From assembly GCA_964537925.1 (NCBI GenBank), contig CAZICV010000001.1, positions 682,001 to 746,000 of the forward strand: DNA of 64,000 bases, in the 5' to 3' direction. The stretch's first letter is position 1; each line of letters opens with the position of its first letter. The notes under the pieces were generated by a model that worked only from the letters and a program-made list of their open reading frames with translations, ran no database searches and had not been told where the DNA came from. Position numbers and translations under genes: made by a program. Positions 34,379-42,232 of this stretch are shown here, piece by piece. This DNA is from SLDF01 sp964537925. Its GTDB lineage: Bacteria > Bacteroidota > Bacteroidia > Chitinophagales > Saprospiraceae.

Positions 34379-35413
34379 ATGACAATCGAGGACCTAATAC
34401 TTGCCTATCTCAGCAAAAAACCTTCCAGCTCCTCGAAGGAAGTATATGACGGGATAAAAACAGAAGTCGGTTATGCTACTTTAAAGCGTCAGCTTTCAAA
34501 GCTAGCCAAAGAAGGACTGGTCGTATCAACCGGAAGACAGAAATCGACCAGGTATTCGCTGAGTCCGTCCTATGAAGTCGTGTACCCTGTCGATACAGAG
34601 CGATATTTTGAGCAGGAAATCGATGAAAGGAGCATCCGGGATACGTTTAACCTGACCCTGATAACGGAGACCCTGGACAGTATCAGGATTTTCAGCGAGC
34701 AAGAGCTTGATGGTCTTGATAAACTCCAAAAGGAATTTGAAAATAATGTCGACCGTCTGTCTCCTACTCTGTATGAAAAGGAAATGGAACGGCTGGCAAT
34801 TGACCTGAGCTGGAAATCATCTCAGATCGAAGGCAACACCTACTCCCTGCTGGAAACCGAACGCCTGTTGAAGGAGAAAGAAACTGCGGCCGGTAAACCG
34901 AAAGATGACGCCACTATGTTGCTCAACCACAAAGAGGCCATCAACTTCATTGTAGAAAACCCGGATTATGTAACCCCACTGACTACTGCAGGGATAGAGG
35001 ATATCCATAGCCTTTTGATAAAGGATCTCGATGTCGACCGGAATATCCGCAAAAGACGCGTAGGTATCTCCGGCACCAACTATGTACCGTTGGACAATGA
35101 ATATCAGATCCGGGAAGCAATGACTGATATGTGCAGGCTGATCAATAGTAAAAATAATGTCTTTGAAAAAGCGATTCTGGCTTTGGTGCTCATCTCCTAT
35201 ATTCAGCCATTTGCCGATGGCAATAAAAGGACGGCGCGCATCGTCAGCAACGCCCTCTTGATAGCACACAGATACTGCCCGATCTCATTCAGGACCGTCG
35301 ACTCCGTACAATACAAAAAGGCACTTCTGATCTTCTATGAGCAGAACAACATCAGCGCATTCAAAGAAATATTCAATAGCCAATTTGAATTTGCAGTGAA
35401 GACCTATTTCTAA
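34379..35413 (+). CDS. Fic family protein with N-terminal HTH and non-canonical active site
   Basis: 344 aa. Residues 1-60 are a winged helix-turn-helix (DLILAYLSKKPSSSSKEVYD, YATLKRQLSKLAKEGLV). The Fic core carries the inhibitory SSQIEG (147-152) and an active motif that reads QPFADGNKR at 276-284, followed by R287; the canonical first residue is His. The codon is CAG at 35,204-35,206. Loss of this His is expected to abolish AMPylation, which suggests a purely regulatory, DNA-binding role. An array of inverted repeats lies just upstream. Confidence 0.88.
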   Translation: MTIEDLILAYLSKKPSSSSKEVYDGIKTEVGYATLKRQLSKLAKEGLVVSTGRQKSTRYSLSPSYEVVYPVDTERYFEQEIDERSIRDTFNLTLITETLDSIRIFSEQELDGLDKLQKEFENNVDRLSPTLYEKEMERLAIDLSWKSSQIEGNTYSLLETERLLKEKETAAGKPKDDATMLLNHKEAINFIVENPDYVTPLTTAGIEDIHSLLIKDLDVDRNIRKRRVGISGTNYVPLDNEYQIREAMTDMCRLINSKNNVFEKAILALVLISYIQPFADGNKRTARIVSNALLIAHRYCPISFRTVDSVQYKKALLIFYEQNNISAFKEIFNSQFEFAVKTYF

Positions 35414-35480
35414 TTAAGCTGCCATCCCGCACGCTTATTTACATTTACCAAAACCGCTGACATGAGAGGCTGGGGCCTGC

Positions 35481-35515
35481 AAAAGAAAACCCGCTCTACG
35501 GTCGGTAAAGCGGGT
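35481..35515 (-). terminator. Terminator after the tRNA-Glu pair
   Basis: On the minus strand, ACCCGCT / AGCGGGT stem (35,489-35,495 and 35,509-35,515) followed by TTTTCTTTT. Confidence 0.7.
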
Positions 35516-35519
35516 CTGG

Positions 35520-35591
35520 CAGCCCATAGGGGAATCGAACCCCTGTTTCAAGAATGAAAATCTTGCGTCCTGACCACTAGACGAATGGGCC
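35520..35591 (-). tRNA. tRNA-Glu (anticodon TTC)
   Basis: 72 nt. Acceptor GGCCCAT pairs with ATGGGCT, discriminator G; T-arm GGGGTTCGATTCCCC; anticodon stem CAAGA/TCTTG around the loop TTTTCAT. No CCA is encoded. Downstream copy of two tRNA-Glu genes on the minus strand. Confidence 0.95.
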
Positions 35592-35685
35592 GTGGAATGC
35601 TGATGTGCAGAAAGTCGTCAAAAGGACCGCAATGGCCATAAAAACAAGACGGCCCGCCTGATCTTGGCGGACCGTCCGATGATTG

Positions 35686-35757
35686 CAGCCCATAGGGGAA
35701 TCGAACCCCTCTTTCCAGAATGAAAATCTGGCGTCCTAACCGATAGACGAATGGGCC
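35686..35757 (-). tRNA. tRNA-Glu (anticodon TTC), second copy
   Basis: 72 nt. Same acceptor, anticodon loop and T-loop as the first copy. The D-arm and the anticodon stem differ: CCAGA/TCTGG here against CAAGA/TCTTG, a paired change that keeps the stem. A GC-rich hairpin separates the two genes. Confidence 0.95.
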
Positions 35758-35982
35758 GTTGCGTTTTTTTTACGATCTGGCGTCATTCGCTCAATCACCG
35801 CTTTCTGCTAAAGCACCGCAAATATAAGAGCTCTTCCCTTATTTCAAAACACCGGGCAAAAAATATCGCCGCTAAACTCCTTTTCTCTTTTCGCGTTGCA
35901 TAACTCTGGAATACACAACCTCCAAAAGGTAATTATTGTTAACTTTACACTAAGGTAGTAACACATAAATAGCCCACATATC

Positions 35983-36972
35983 ATGACCAAACGCATTGCG
36001 ATCAATGGCTTCGGCCGGATCGGAAGACTGACTTTCCGCATACTCGCCGGAACACCCGGCATAGAAGTAGTGGCGATCAACGACCTGACCGACAACCAGA
36101 CACTTGCCCACCTGCTGAAATACGACTCCTCTCAGGGTATTTTCGCCGGTGATGTGTCGGCCGATGAGCAGCATATCCACGTCAACGGACAAACCATCCG
36201 CTCTTTTGCGGAGAAAGATCCGCGCAATCTGCCCTGGAAGAACCTCGGCGTAGACATCGTACTGGAATGCACGGGTATCTTCCGCAATGCCGAAAAAGCC
36301 GGCTATCACCTCGAAGCAGGCGCAAAAAAGGTCATTATATCCGCTCCCGGCGAGGGCCCCGGTGTGCAGACGATCGTACTCGGCGTCAACGATCACCAGA
36401 TCACGCCTGAGCAACATATCTATTCCAATGCAAGCTGTACGACCAACTGCCTCGCTCCGCTGGCTAAAGTCATCGTAGACAACTGGGGCTATGTCACGGG
36501 CTCTGTGGTGACCATACATGCCTATACACAGGATCAGCGGCTCCAGGACGCTCCCCACAGCGACCTGCGCAGGGCAAGGGCCGCAGCGGTCAATATCATA
36601 CCGACCACTACAGGCGCTGCCAATGCTGCCGGACTGGTCGTACCCCAGATACAGGGGCGTATGTCTGCCATGTCCTATCGCGTACCGGTGATCACCGGCT
36701 CTCTGGTAGAGATCAACTGCCTCACGGAAAAAGAGACTACCGCCGAAGAGATCAATACGGTCTTCAAAACTGCGTCCGAAGGCAGCCTCAGGGGCATCCT
36801 CGAGTACAATACAGCTCCCCTGGTCTCCAGCGACATCATCGGCAACCGGCACTCTTCTATCATGGACGCCGACCTGACTACCGCCAAAGGCAACTATATC
36901 AAGGTAGTTTCCTGGTACGACAATGAAGCCGGCTATTCTGCAAGACTGGCAGAACTGGCGACAAAGATCTGA
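35983..36972 (+). CDS. gap: Glyceraldehyde-3-phosphate dehydrogenase, type I
   Basis: 329 aa. NAD-binding INGFGRIGRLTFR at 7-19, catalytic SNASCTTNCLAPL with Cys152, then HAYTQDQRLQDAPHSDLRRA and the C-terminal WYDNEAGYS. This is the glycolytic enzyme that forms 1,3-bisphosphoglycerate; pgk, the next step, is elsewhere in the window. The ATG at 35,983 is preceded by TAACTTTA at 35,940-35,947, a -7-like element. A terminator follows. Confidence 0.98.
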   Translation: MTKRIAINGFGRIGRLTFRILAGTPGIEVVAINDLTDNQTLAHLLKYDSSQGIFAGDVSADEQHIHVNGQTIRSFAEKDPRNLPWKNLGVDIVLECTGIFRNAEKAGYHLEAGAKKVIISAPGEGPGVQTIVLGVNDHQITPEQHIYSNASCTTNCLAPLAKVIVDNWGYVTGSVVTIHAYTQDQRLQDAPHSDLRRARAAAVNIIPTTTGAANAAGLVVPQIQGRMSAMSYRVPVITGSLVEINCLTEKETTAEEINTVFKTASEGSLRGILEYNTAPLVSSDIIGNRHSSIMDADLTTAKGNYIKVVSWYDNEAGYSARLAELATKI

Positions 36973-36980
36973 ACGACATC

Positions 36981-37024
36981 AGGCTGAGCCCCTGTGATTC
37001 TCCGGCCGGGGCTCGCCTCTTTAC
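36981..37024 (+). terminator. Terminator after gap
   Basis: GAGCCCC (36,986-36,992) and GGGGCTC (37,008-37,014), extended by AGGC/GCCT with a bulge, then CTCTTTAC and T-rich DNA. Confidence 0.6.
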
Positions 37025-37046
37025 TTTTTTACCTGTAGGATGATTC

Positions 37047-38018
37047 TCAGAACAGACCTGCCAGGTCCACCGGAACTACGCCGGGCGCCTCGCAGACCTG
37101 TGCCGCAGCCATATTGCACCATGCGGCCAGTTCCCGCAGATCTGCCCCGCTGGCGATACCCAGCGCTGCTACGGCGATCACCGTATCTCCGGCTCCCGAT
37201 ACATCCGCTACATTGACGACCCGGTGTACCGGGCAAAGACCGTCTCCCGACCGGTCGCGATAGTAGATACCAGCCTCGGACAGCGTGATGAGATATCTAT
37301 CGGCAGCGATCCGCGCATCAAGCAGGTCTACGGCACGACGTACCTCCCCCAGTGTCCTGCCCACGGATATGCCCAGCGCCTGGGACAGCTCCTTGAGATT
37401 GGGCTTGAAAAGCGATGCTCCCCGGTAGGCAAAGAAATTGTCCTTTTTGGGGTCTACAGCTACAGGTATACCCGCAGTACGGCAGTTGTCCAGTACTGCA
37501 CCGACCAGGCCGGGGGTCAGCATACCCTTGTTATAATCCTGGAGAATGACTGCATCCGGGCGCCAATCCGCAAGCAGGTCCTGTAACAGGGCCAGCAAAC
37601 GAGCCTCCGTATCTGCAGAGATGGGGTGCGTCTCCTCCCGATCGATGCGGAGCAGTTGATGATTGCCGGCCAGCACCCGCGTCTTGACTGTAGTGACACG
37701 GCCCTGCTCAGGTATCAGCCACCGGTTGTCCAGGCCCACTGCCTCCAGAACCGTCTCCAGCTCCTGGCTGTATGGTCCTGATCCCTGCACCGAACAAAGC
37801 CGCACATCAGCTCCCATAGCCTGGACATTGAGAGCTACATTGGCCGCACCGCCAGGACGGTTCTCTTCGGATCTGTAGTGGACTACCGGCACGGGAGCTT
37901 CCGGGCTGATCCGCTCCACTACCCCATGTATGTAGCGGTCAATCATGACATCGCCAATGATGAGTATCTTCTTTCCGGCAAAAGCCTGAATCGCTTCTCT
38001 GAGTTCCATGGACTTCAC
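37047..38018 (-). CDS. hldA: D-glycero-beta-D-manno-heptose-7-phosphate kinase (HldA/RfaE1-type)
   Basis: 323-aa ribokinase-fold (PfkB) enzyme. IGDVMIDRYIHGVVERISPEAPVPVV and RPGGAANVALNVQAMGA are the substrate-binding region, and VNVADVSGAGDTVI carries the catalytic Asp and anion hole. The SPEAPVPV signature is specific for the RfaE kinase domain. The adenylyltransferase domain is absent, so a separate HldC-type partner is expected. It makes the heptose of the LPS inner core. Its start overlaps the waaA stop by 4 nt, consistent with an LPS core operon. Confidence 0.92.
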   Translation of the reverse strand: MKSMELREAIQAFAGKKILIIGDVMIDRYIHGVVERISPEAPVPVVHYRSEENRPGGAANVALNVQAMGADVRLCSVQGSGPYSQELETVLEAVGLDNRWLIPEQGRVTTVKTRVLAGNHQLLRIDREETHPISADTEARLLALLQDLLADWRPDAVILQDYNKGMLTPGLVGAVLDNCRTAGIPVAVDPKKDNFFAYRGASLFKPNLKELSQALGISVGRTLGEVRRAVDLLDARIAADRYLITLSEAGIYYRDRSGDGLCPVHRVVNVADVSGAGDTVIAVAALGIASGADLRELAAWCNMAAAQVCEAPGVVPVDLAGLF

Positions 38019-39277
38019 TTGAGGTAGGGTTCGAGCGCCTGCGTCAATACAGCTGCGCCGCCGCGGCCTGCGGCAAGATAGGCAAAGATACGGCTCCTGG
38101 CTTCGGCATATGTGCCCGGGTCTTCAAAGCGGCGGATAGCAGCCAGTAAAGTTGCCTCATCACCACAGACAGCGCCGAAACCCAGCGACCGGGCTTCTCC
38201 CGCCTCTGGGAAATTGCGCACCGCCGGACCGAACAGCACGGGCACACCAAAAGCCAGCGGCTCTAGGATATTGTGCAACCCGCTGCCAAAGCCTCCGCCG
38301 ACATAAGCCAGGTGTGCAAACTGGTAGAGATGCGCAAGATCGCCTACATGGTCTACAATGAGTACACGGCTATCCGGATGAGGCCCCTCAGGCCCCATAG
38401 CCGACCAGCGTGTGCACATGGCACCGGTCTGGCGGCTCCATTTCCGGATATAAGCAGGATCTATCTCGTGCGGCGCCCAGATCACCCGATAGCTGTTCAG
38501 CAGCTTTGGCAAGGCCTCTTGCCAGACTGCATCATCAGCCGGCCAGCTGCTGCCGATGACAATCACCGGTTCCCCGCTCACAAAGTCTGCAATAGCCGGA
38601 AAGCTGCGCGGCACGGCAGCGATCTCCCGTACACGGTCGATACGGACATCGCCCAACGTCTGTGCCTGCAGGATATCCGCTGCGGCCAGCGTAGCTACAG
38701 ACTCCTGGTCCCTGACAAAAAACCGCTCTACCCTCCGGAATACGGGCAGGTATAGCGCCGACCAGGACCTGAAATAAGGCTGATCCGGACGAAACAATGC
38801 ACCGGCGACGAACACGGGGATCTTCCTGTCCTGTGCTACCAGGATATGGTCGATCCAGTACTCATACTTGATCAGCAGAAGCAGGCGGGGCTGCAGGATG
38901 TCCAGCAGGCGACGGGCATTATGCGTCGTATCGGGCATCAGGTAACCGGTGATATCGACCTGAGCATGCCCCCTGACCTGCAAAAAACCGGATGGCGAGA
39001 AAAAACTGACCGCAATACGTATCCCGCGGCCGTATCTCTCCCGCAAAGCGGCGATCACCGGCCTGGCAAGCTCGTACTCGCCCATAGAAGCACAGTGTAT
39101 CCAGATCAGTGGGATATCCGTATCTGTGGCAGATACGGCCTGCTGCCAGTCATCCCATGCATTCTTTCTGCCGCGCACCCATAGCGCAGCTTTGACATTG
39201 AACAGTGCCGCCAGGCGGATAGCCGGCGTCATCAACCGGATACCGGCACGGTAAATCCAGAGACAGAGCCTGAACAC
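38015..39277 (-). CDS. waaA: 3-deoxy-D-manno-octulosonic acid transferase
   Basis: 420-aa GT30 glycosyltransferase that adds Kdo to lipid A at the inner face of the inner membrane. The N-terminal hydrophobic segment FRLCLWIYRAGIRL anchors it. IHCASMGEYELARP includes the catalytic Glu, and PHEIDPAYI and GGGFGSGLHNILEPLAFGVP bind CMP-Kdo. Downstream it overlaps the heptose kinase gene, and an outer-membrane barrel gene lies 6 nt upstream, so three envelope genes form one likely transcript. Confidence 0.95.
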   Translation of the reverse strand: MFRLCLWIYRAGIRLMTPAIRLAALFNVKAALWVRGRKNAWDDWQQAVSATDTDIPLIWIHCASMGEYELARPVIAALRERYGRGIRIAVSFFSPSGFLQVRGHAQVDITGYLMPDTTHNARRLLDILQPRLLLLIKYEYWIDHILVAQDRKIPVFVAGALFRPDQPYFRSWSALYLPVFRRVERFFVRDQESVATLAAADILQAQTLGDVRIDRVREIAAVPRSFPAIADFVSGEPVIVIGSSWPADDAVWQEALPKLLNSYRVIWAPHEIDPAYIRKWSRQTGAMCTRWSAMGPEGPHPDSRVLIVDHVGDLAHLYQFAHLAYVGGGFGSGLHNILEPLAFGVPVLFGPAVRNFPEAGEARSLGFGAVCGDEATLLAAIRRFEDPGTYAEARSRIFAYLAAGRGGAAVLTQALEPYLK

Positions 39278-39282
39278 GGTAG

Positions 39283-40080
39283 TCAGTAATAGATGTCTTC
39301 AGAAGGCATGCCTACGTAGAAAGGCAGCGTCCACGCTATGCGGATCCCGAAAGCCAGGTCCAGCCGACGCCCCCTGGCAGGCTGGTTGGTATCGAAGTTC
39401 CAGTAGCGGATACTGTTGGTGAATCCCTGGGTGAATTCCAGGCCGGCCATGAAGTTGACCTGCCGGAAACGGTCCAGCTTCTGGTAGCCGATGAACTGGT
39501 TGAGCGCAAAACCACCGGTCAACCGGTCATATCCCTTGATATATTCACCACTGATCTGCGGCGCACTCTCCAGGTCGTCCTGGATGCGGACCTTGTGCCA
39601 CATGTACCCGGCGCCCGCAGTAAGGCGAAGCCCTTCCTTCGGGTTCTTGCCGAGCGGGATCAGCTTGCCGCCGTACAGCCCTGTGTACATCCCTCTCTCG
39701 CGCATCACTATGGAGGCGAACTGATTATCGGCCCCGATGATCTCACCATCGTAAGTAAGCAGGTTGGAGAGTACATTCTCCCGGACCTTGCCGCCAAACA
39801 GGTAGTAAGTCTCCGCTCCCATGATCCAGTTGGTAGGATGTGTGATATAATCCATGTGCAACCCCAGGGAGAAGTGAAATCCGAAACGCTGCTTCAGATC
39901 GCCCCCCGGCAAATGTGCACCATAGGTGAAATGAATATTGAGCACATCATAGTTATTGCCCTTACTCAGTGCAGTCCTTCGTTCTGAGCGTCCCTGGTAG
40001 GAAACCTGCGCCTGCAGATCCGGCGGGCAGGCTGCGACAAAACACCATACGGATAAGGCAAGTATAATTCTGGAGTACAT
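39283..40080 (-). CDS. Predicted outer-membrane beta-barrel protein
   Basis: 265 aa with a signal peptide (IILALSVWCFVAACPPDLQA). The mature part has alternating hydrophobic strands such as RFGFHFSLGLHMDYIT, LTAGAGYMWHKVRI, FMAGLEFTQGFTNS and ends in a short strand before SEDIYY, as expected for a small outer-membrane barrel. I do not recognise a named family. A lipid A or LPS assembly role is suggested only by its place 6 nt upstream of waaA. Confidence 0.7.
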   Translation of the reverse strand: MYSRIILALSVWCFVAACPPDLQAQVSYQGRSERRTALSKGNNYDVLNIHFTYGAHLPGGDLKQRFGFHFSLGLHMDYITHPTNWIMGAETYYLFGGKVRENVLSNLLTYDGEIIGADNQFASIVMRERGMYTGLYGGKLIPLGKNPKEGLRLTAGAGYMWHKVRIQDDLESAPQISGEYIKGYDRLTGGFALNQFIGYQKLDRFRQVNFMAGLEFTQGFTNSIRYWNFDTNQPARGRRLDLAFGIRIAWTLPFYVGMPSEDIYY

Positions 40081-40173
40081 AATACAGGCAAAGGTACAGT
40101 GATTCCCGGCTTTCCGATCAACCGGAACAGGTTAAAAACGACTGGATGGTCAGAACGAAAAAACACCCCGTTA

Positions 40174-40205
40174 ATTGTCTGTCTGTATTTTTTGTGTTAA
40201 CTTTA
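40174..40205 (+). promoter_or_regulatory. Promoter of the PA-domain protein gene
   Basis: ATTG (40,174-40,177), 20-bp spacer, TAACTTTA (40,198-40,205), 56 nt before the ATG. It resembles the Bacteroidota consensus. Confidence 0.45.
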
Positions 40206-40261
40206 TCAGCATCGAGGAAGTCGCGTGACTTAATATGTTTCAACCTAAATAGATCTATCGT

Positions 40262-41947
40262 ATGAAAAGAACAAGTACAACTTTGTTAGTGATCCTATTC
40301 CTGCTGGCCGGCTGGTCGCAATTAACGGCGCAGGTCCGTGTCATCATCAATAGCCCGGACGAGATCGCCAGCCGGATCCGCAGCCACAAGCCTACCGACT
40401 GGGGAGGCGCCGTAACTGTCCCGATCACTGCGGATGCTGCCCTGGTACAGGACAATAATCCCGATCCGGCAAAACGCATACTGGGCTGCCAGGCGAGCAC
40501 GGCAGGCGCTTATGCCGGCAGGATCGCGATTGTTCGCCGCGGTGACTGCGAGTTCGGTGCCAAAGCTAAAAATGCCGAGGATGCCGGGGCCGTTGCGGTA
40601 CTGATCGTGAACAACGTGGCCGGCGTAGAACCGGCCGTGATGGGAGCGGGTGTAATGGGCAGCCTGGTGACTGTCCCTGCCCTGGCCGTCACTATGGAAG
40701 ACGGAGAAGCCATCATCCAGGCGATACAGAACGGCGAGACTGTCAATATCACTATCCGCACTGCCTCGTTCAGCAATGTATCGACCCATTTCGGCATTCA
40801 GAACTTCGCCATCCCCTCCTACCTGAATACCAATTCCATCGATTCGCTCGGAATGACGCTCGAGAACACATCCGGCGAGACCATGACCAATGTGATCCTG
40901 AAATACTCATTCGAGCGGGAAAACGGGGAAGTACTCTACAGCGACAGCTCTGCAGTAGTATCTATGGCAGCAGGTGAGCAGATCGCACAAAGCTGGGATT
41001 TCAGCGCCTCTCCCATCGACTTGTCCGGTCTTGATCCGGGCAACTACCGCCTCAAATATGCCGGCTACAGCCAGGATGATACAGGCGACCTGCCCACGGA
41101 TAACGTCAAGCAGTATCCCTACTCCATCACGGGCAGTCTCTGGGCGCTTGAAAACGGCGCCAATTCAGGCTATCGCTCCAACCAGGCAGGTCCGTATTTC
41201 GCCGGCAATATCTTCTCCGTACCGGACCTGAACAACATCCGGCTGACCGTCAACAATATGTCCTTCTCCTGTTTCAATTCAACGGATCTGGCATCCATGA
41301 ACGGTGTTTCGGTGGGGATCTACCTGGCCGAATTGCTTGATGTGACTTTTGACAATACACTTAATATCTTCGAAGAGTCACAGTTCCGCCTGGCAGGCTT
41401 CGGAAGCCATGTACTGCAGGATTCCGACCGCTCGGCGATCATTCCCGTAGAACTGGAAGACCCCGAAGCGGACCCGGGCACCAAGCCTACTATGGAAGGC
41501 GGTAAGGAATACTGGCTGGTCAACTATTACTCCGGCGAAAATGCGGTCCTGCTCTACCACATGTACGACCTCAACACCGACTACAAGGACCTGATCTCCC
41601 TCTTCTATGTATCCACATGGGGAGGTCTGCCCAACCCGGCTGTGACCAGGCTCAATGTAGACATTTCGGTGAGCACCAACGCTCCCGTACTGCCTGAATC
41701 GGCTGTAAGTGTGTTCCCTAACCCTGTCAACGAAGCGGCAACTATCCGGTTTGATTTTGCAGAGGCACAGGATGCAGCGCTTATCCTGACGGATCTGTCC
41801 GGCAGGCTCCTGAAAATGGAATCGCTGAAAGGTATGCAGCAAGGTACGCATGTATTGCCGACCGCACACCTGACAAACGGTACCTATATACTGCACATCG
41901 ACACTAAGCAGGGATACCGGGCGCTGAAGCTGATCGTACAGCACTGA
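40262..41947 (+). CDS. T9SS-secreted protein with protease-associated (PA) domain
   Basis: 561 aa. Signal peptide (LLVILFLLAGWSQLTAQ), then a PA domain at about 25-165 with GRIAIVRRGDCEFGAKAKNA and AVLIVNN, typical of PA domains that cap secreted peptidases. No catalytic peptidase motif follows; the middle is beta-sandwich-like. The last 75 residues are a type A sorting domain (SVFPNPVNEAATIRFDF, NGTYILHI, ending in KLIVQH), directing export by the type IX system and surface attachment. It precedes a second T9SS cargo gene. Confidence 0.9.
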   Translation: MKRTSTTLLVILFLLAGWSQLTAQVRVIINSPDEIASRIRSHKPTDWGGAVTVPITADAALVQDNNPDPAKRILGCQASTAGAYAGRIAIVRRGDCEFGAKAKNAEDAGAVAVLIVNNVAGVEPAVMGAGVMGSLVTVPALAVTMEDGEAIIQAIQNGETVNITIRTASFSNVSTHFGIQNFAIPSYLNTNSIDSLGMTLENTSGETMTNVILKYSFERENGEVLYSDSSAVVSMAAGEQIAQSWDFSASPIDLSGLDPGNYRLKYAGYSQDDTGDLPTDNVKQYPYSITGSLWALENGANSGYRSNQAGPYFAGNIFSVPDLNNIRLTVNNMSFSCFNSTDLASMNGVSVGIYLAELLDVTFDNTLNIFEESQFRLAGFGSHVLQDSDRSAIIPVELEDPEADPGTKPTMEGGKEYWLVNYYSGENAVLLYHMYDLNTDYKDLISLFYVSTWGGLPNPAVTRLNVDISVSTNAPVLPESAVSVFPNPVNEAATIRFDFAEAQDAALILTDLSGRLLKMESLKGMQQGTHVLPTAHLTNGTYILHIDTKQGYRALKLIVQH

Positions 41948-41970
41948 TCCACGCTTTAATATGATTTTGC

Positions 41971-42010
41971 AAAAAGGAGTTTGTCCTGCAGGACAAACTC
42001 CTTTTTGTTT
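41971..42010 (+). terminator. Strong terminator after the PA-domain gene
   Basis: Perfect 16-bp stem with arms AAAAAGGAGTTTGTCC (41,971-41,986) and its complement (41,991-42,006), a TGCA loop and a T run. It can work in both directions. Confidence 0.9.
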
Positions 42011-42141
42011 TATACATAATTTACCGTATCTTGCTTAGTAACGAAGCAGGCACAATTTTTTTCTCCTGATTTTGCCTGCCTTCATCCCAACCCACCGTTC
42101 GTCTATTTTGTTAATTATTGAGTACAAACTGAATGGCACCT

Positions 42142-42172
42142 CTTGCATAAGGCACCATTTATATTAATTTTG
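42142..42172 (+). promoter_or_regulatory. Promoter of the second T9SS cargo gene
   Basis: CTTG (42,142-42,145), 19-bp spacer, TAATTTTG (42,165-42,172), close to the Bacteroidota consensus in sequence and spacing. It gives a leader of about 55 nt. Confidence 0.55.
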
Positions 42173-42232
42173 TGTTTCTGCCCTTATAGGGAAGATTGAG
42201 CATTATTTCACACATTAAAGCCAAATTACATT

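Noticed and set aside
35950..36852. 300-aa minus-strand ORF opposite gap
   Set aside because: Shadow of GAPDH; Asp/Gly/His-rich with no fold signature.
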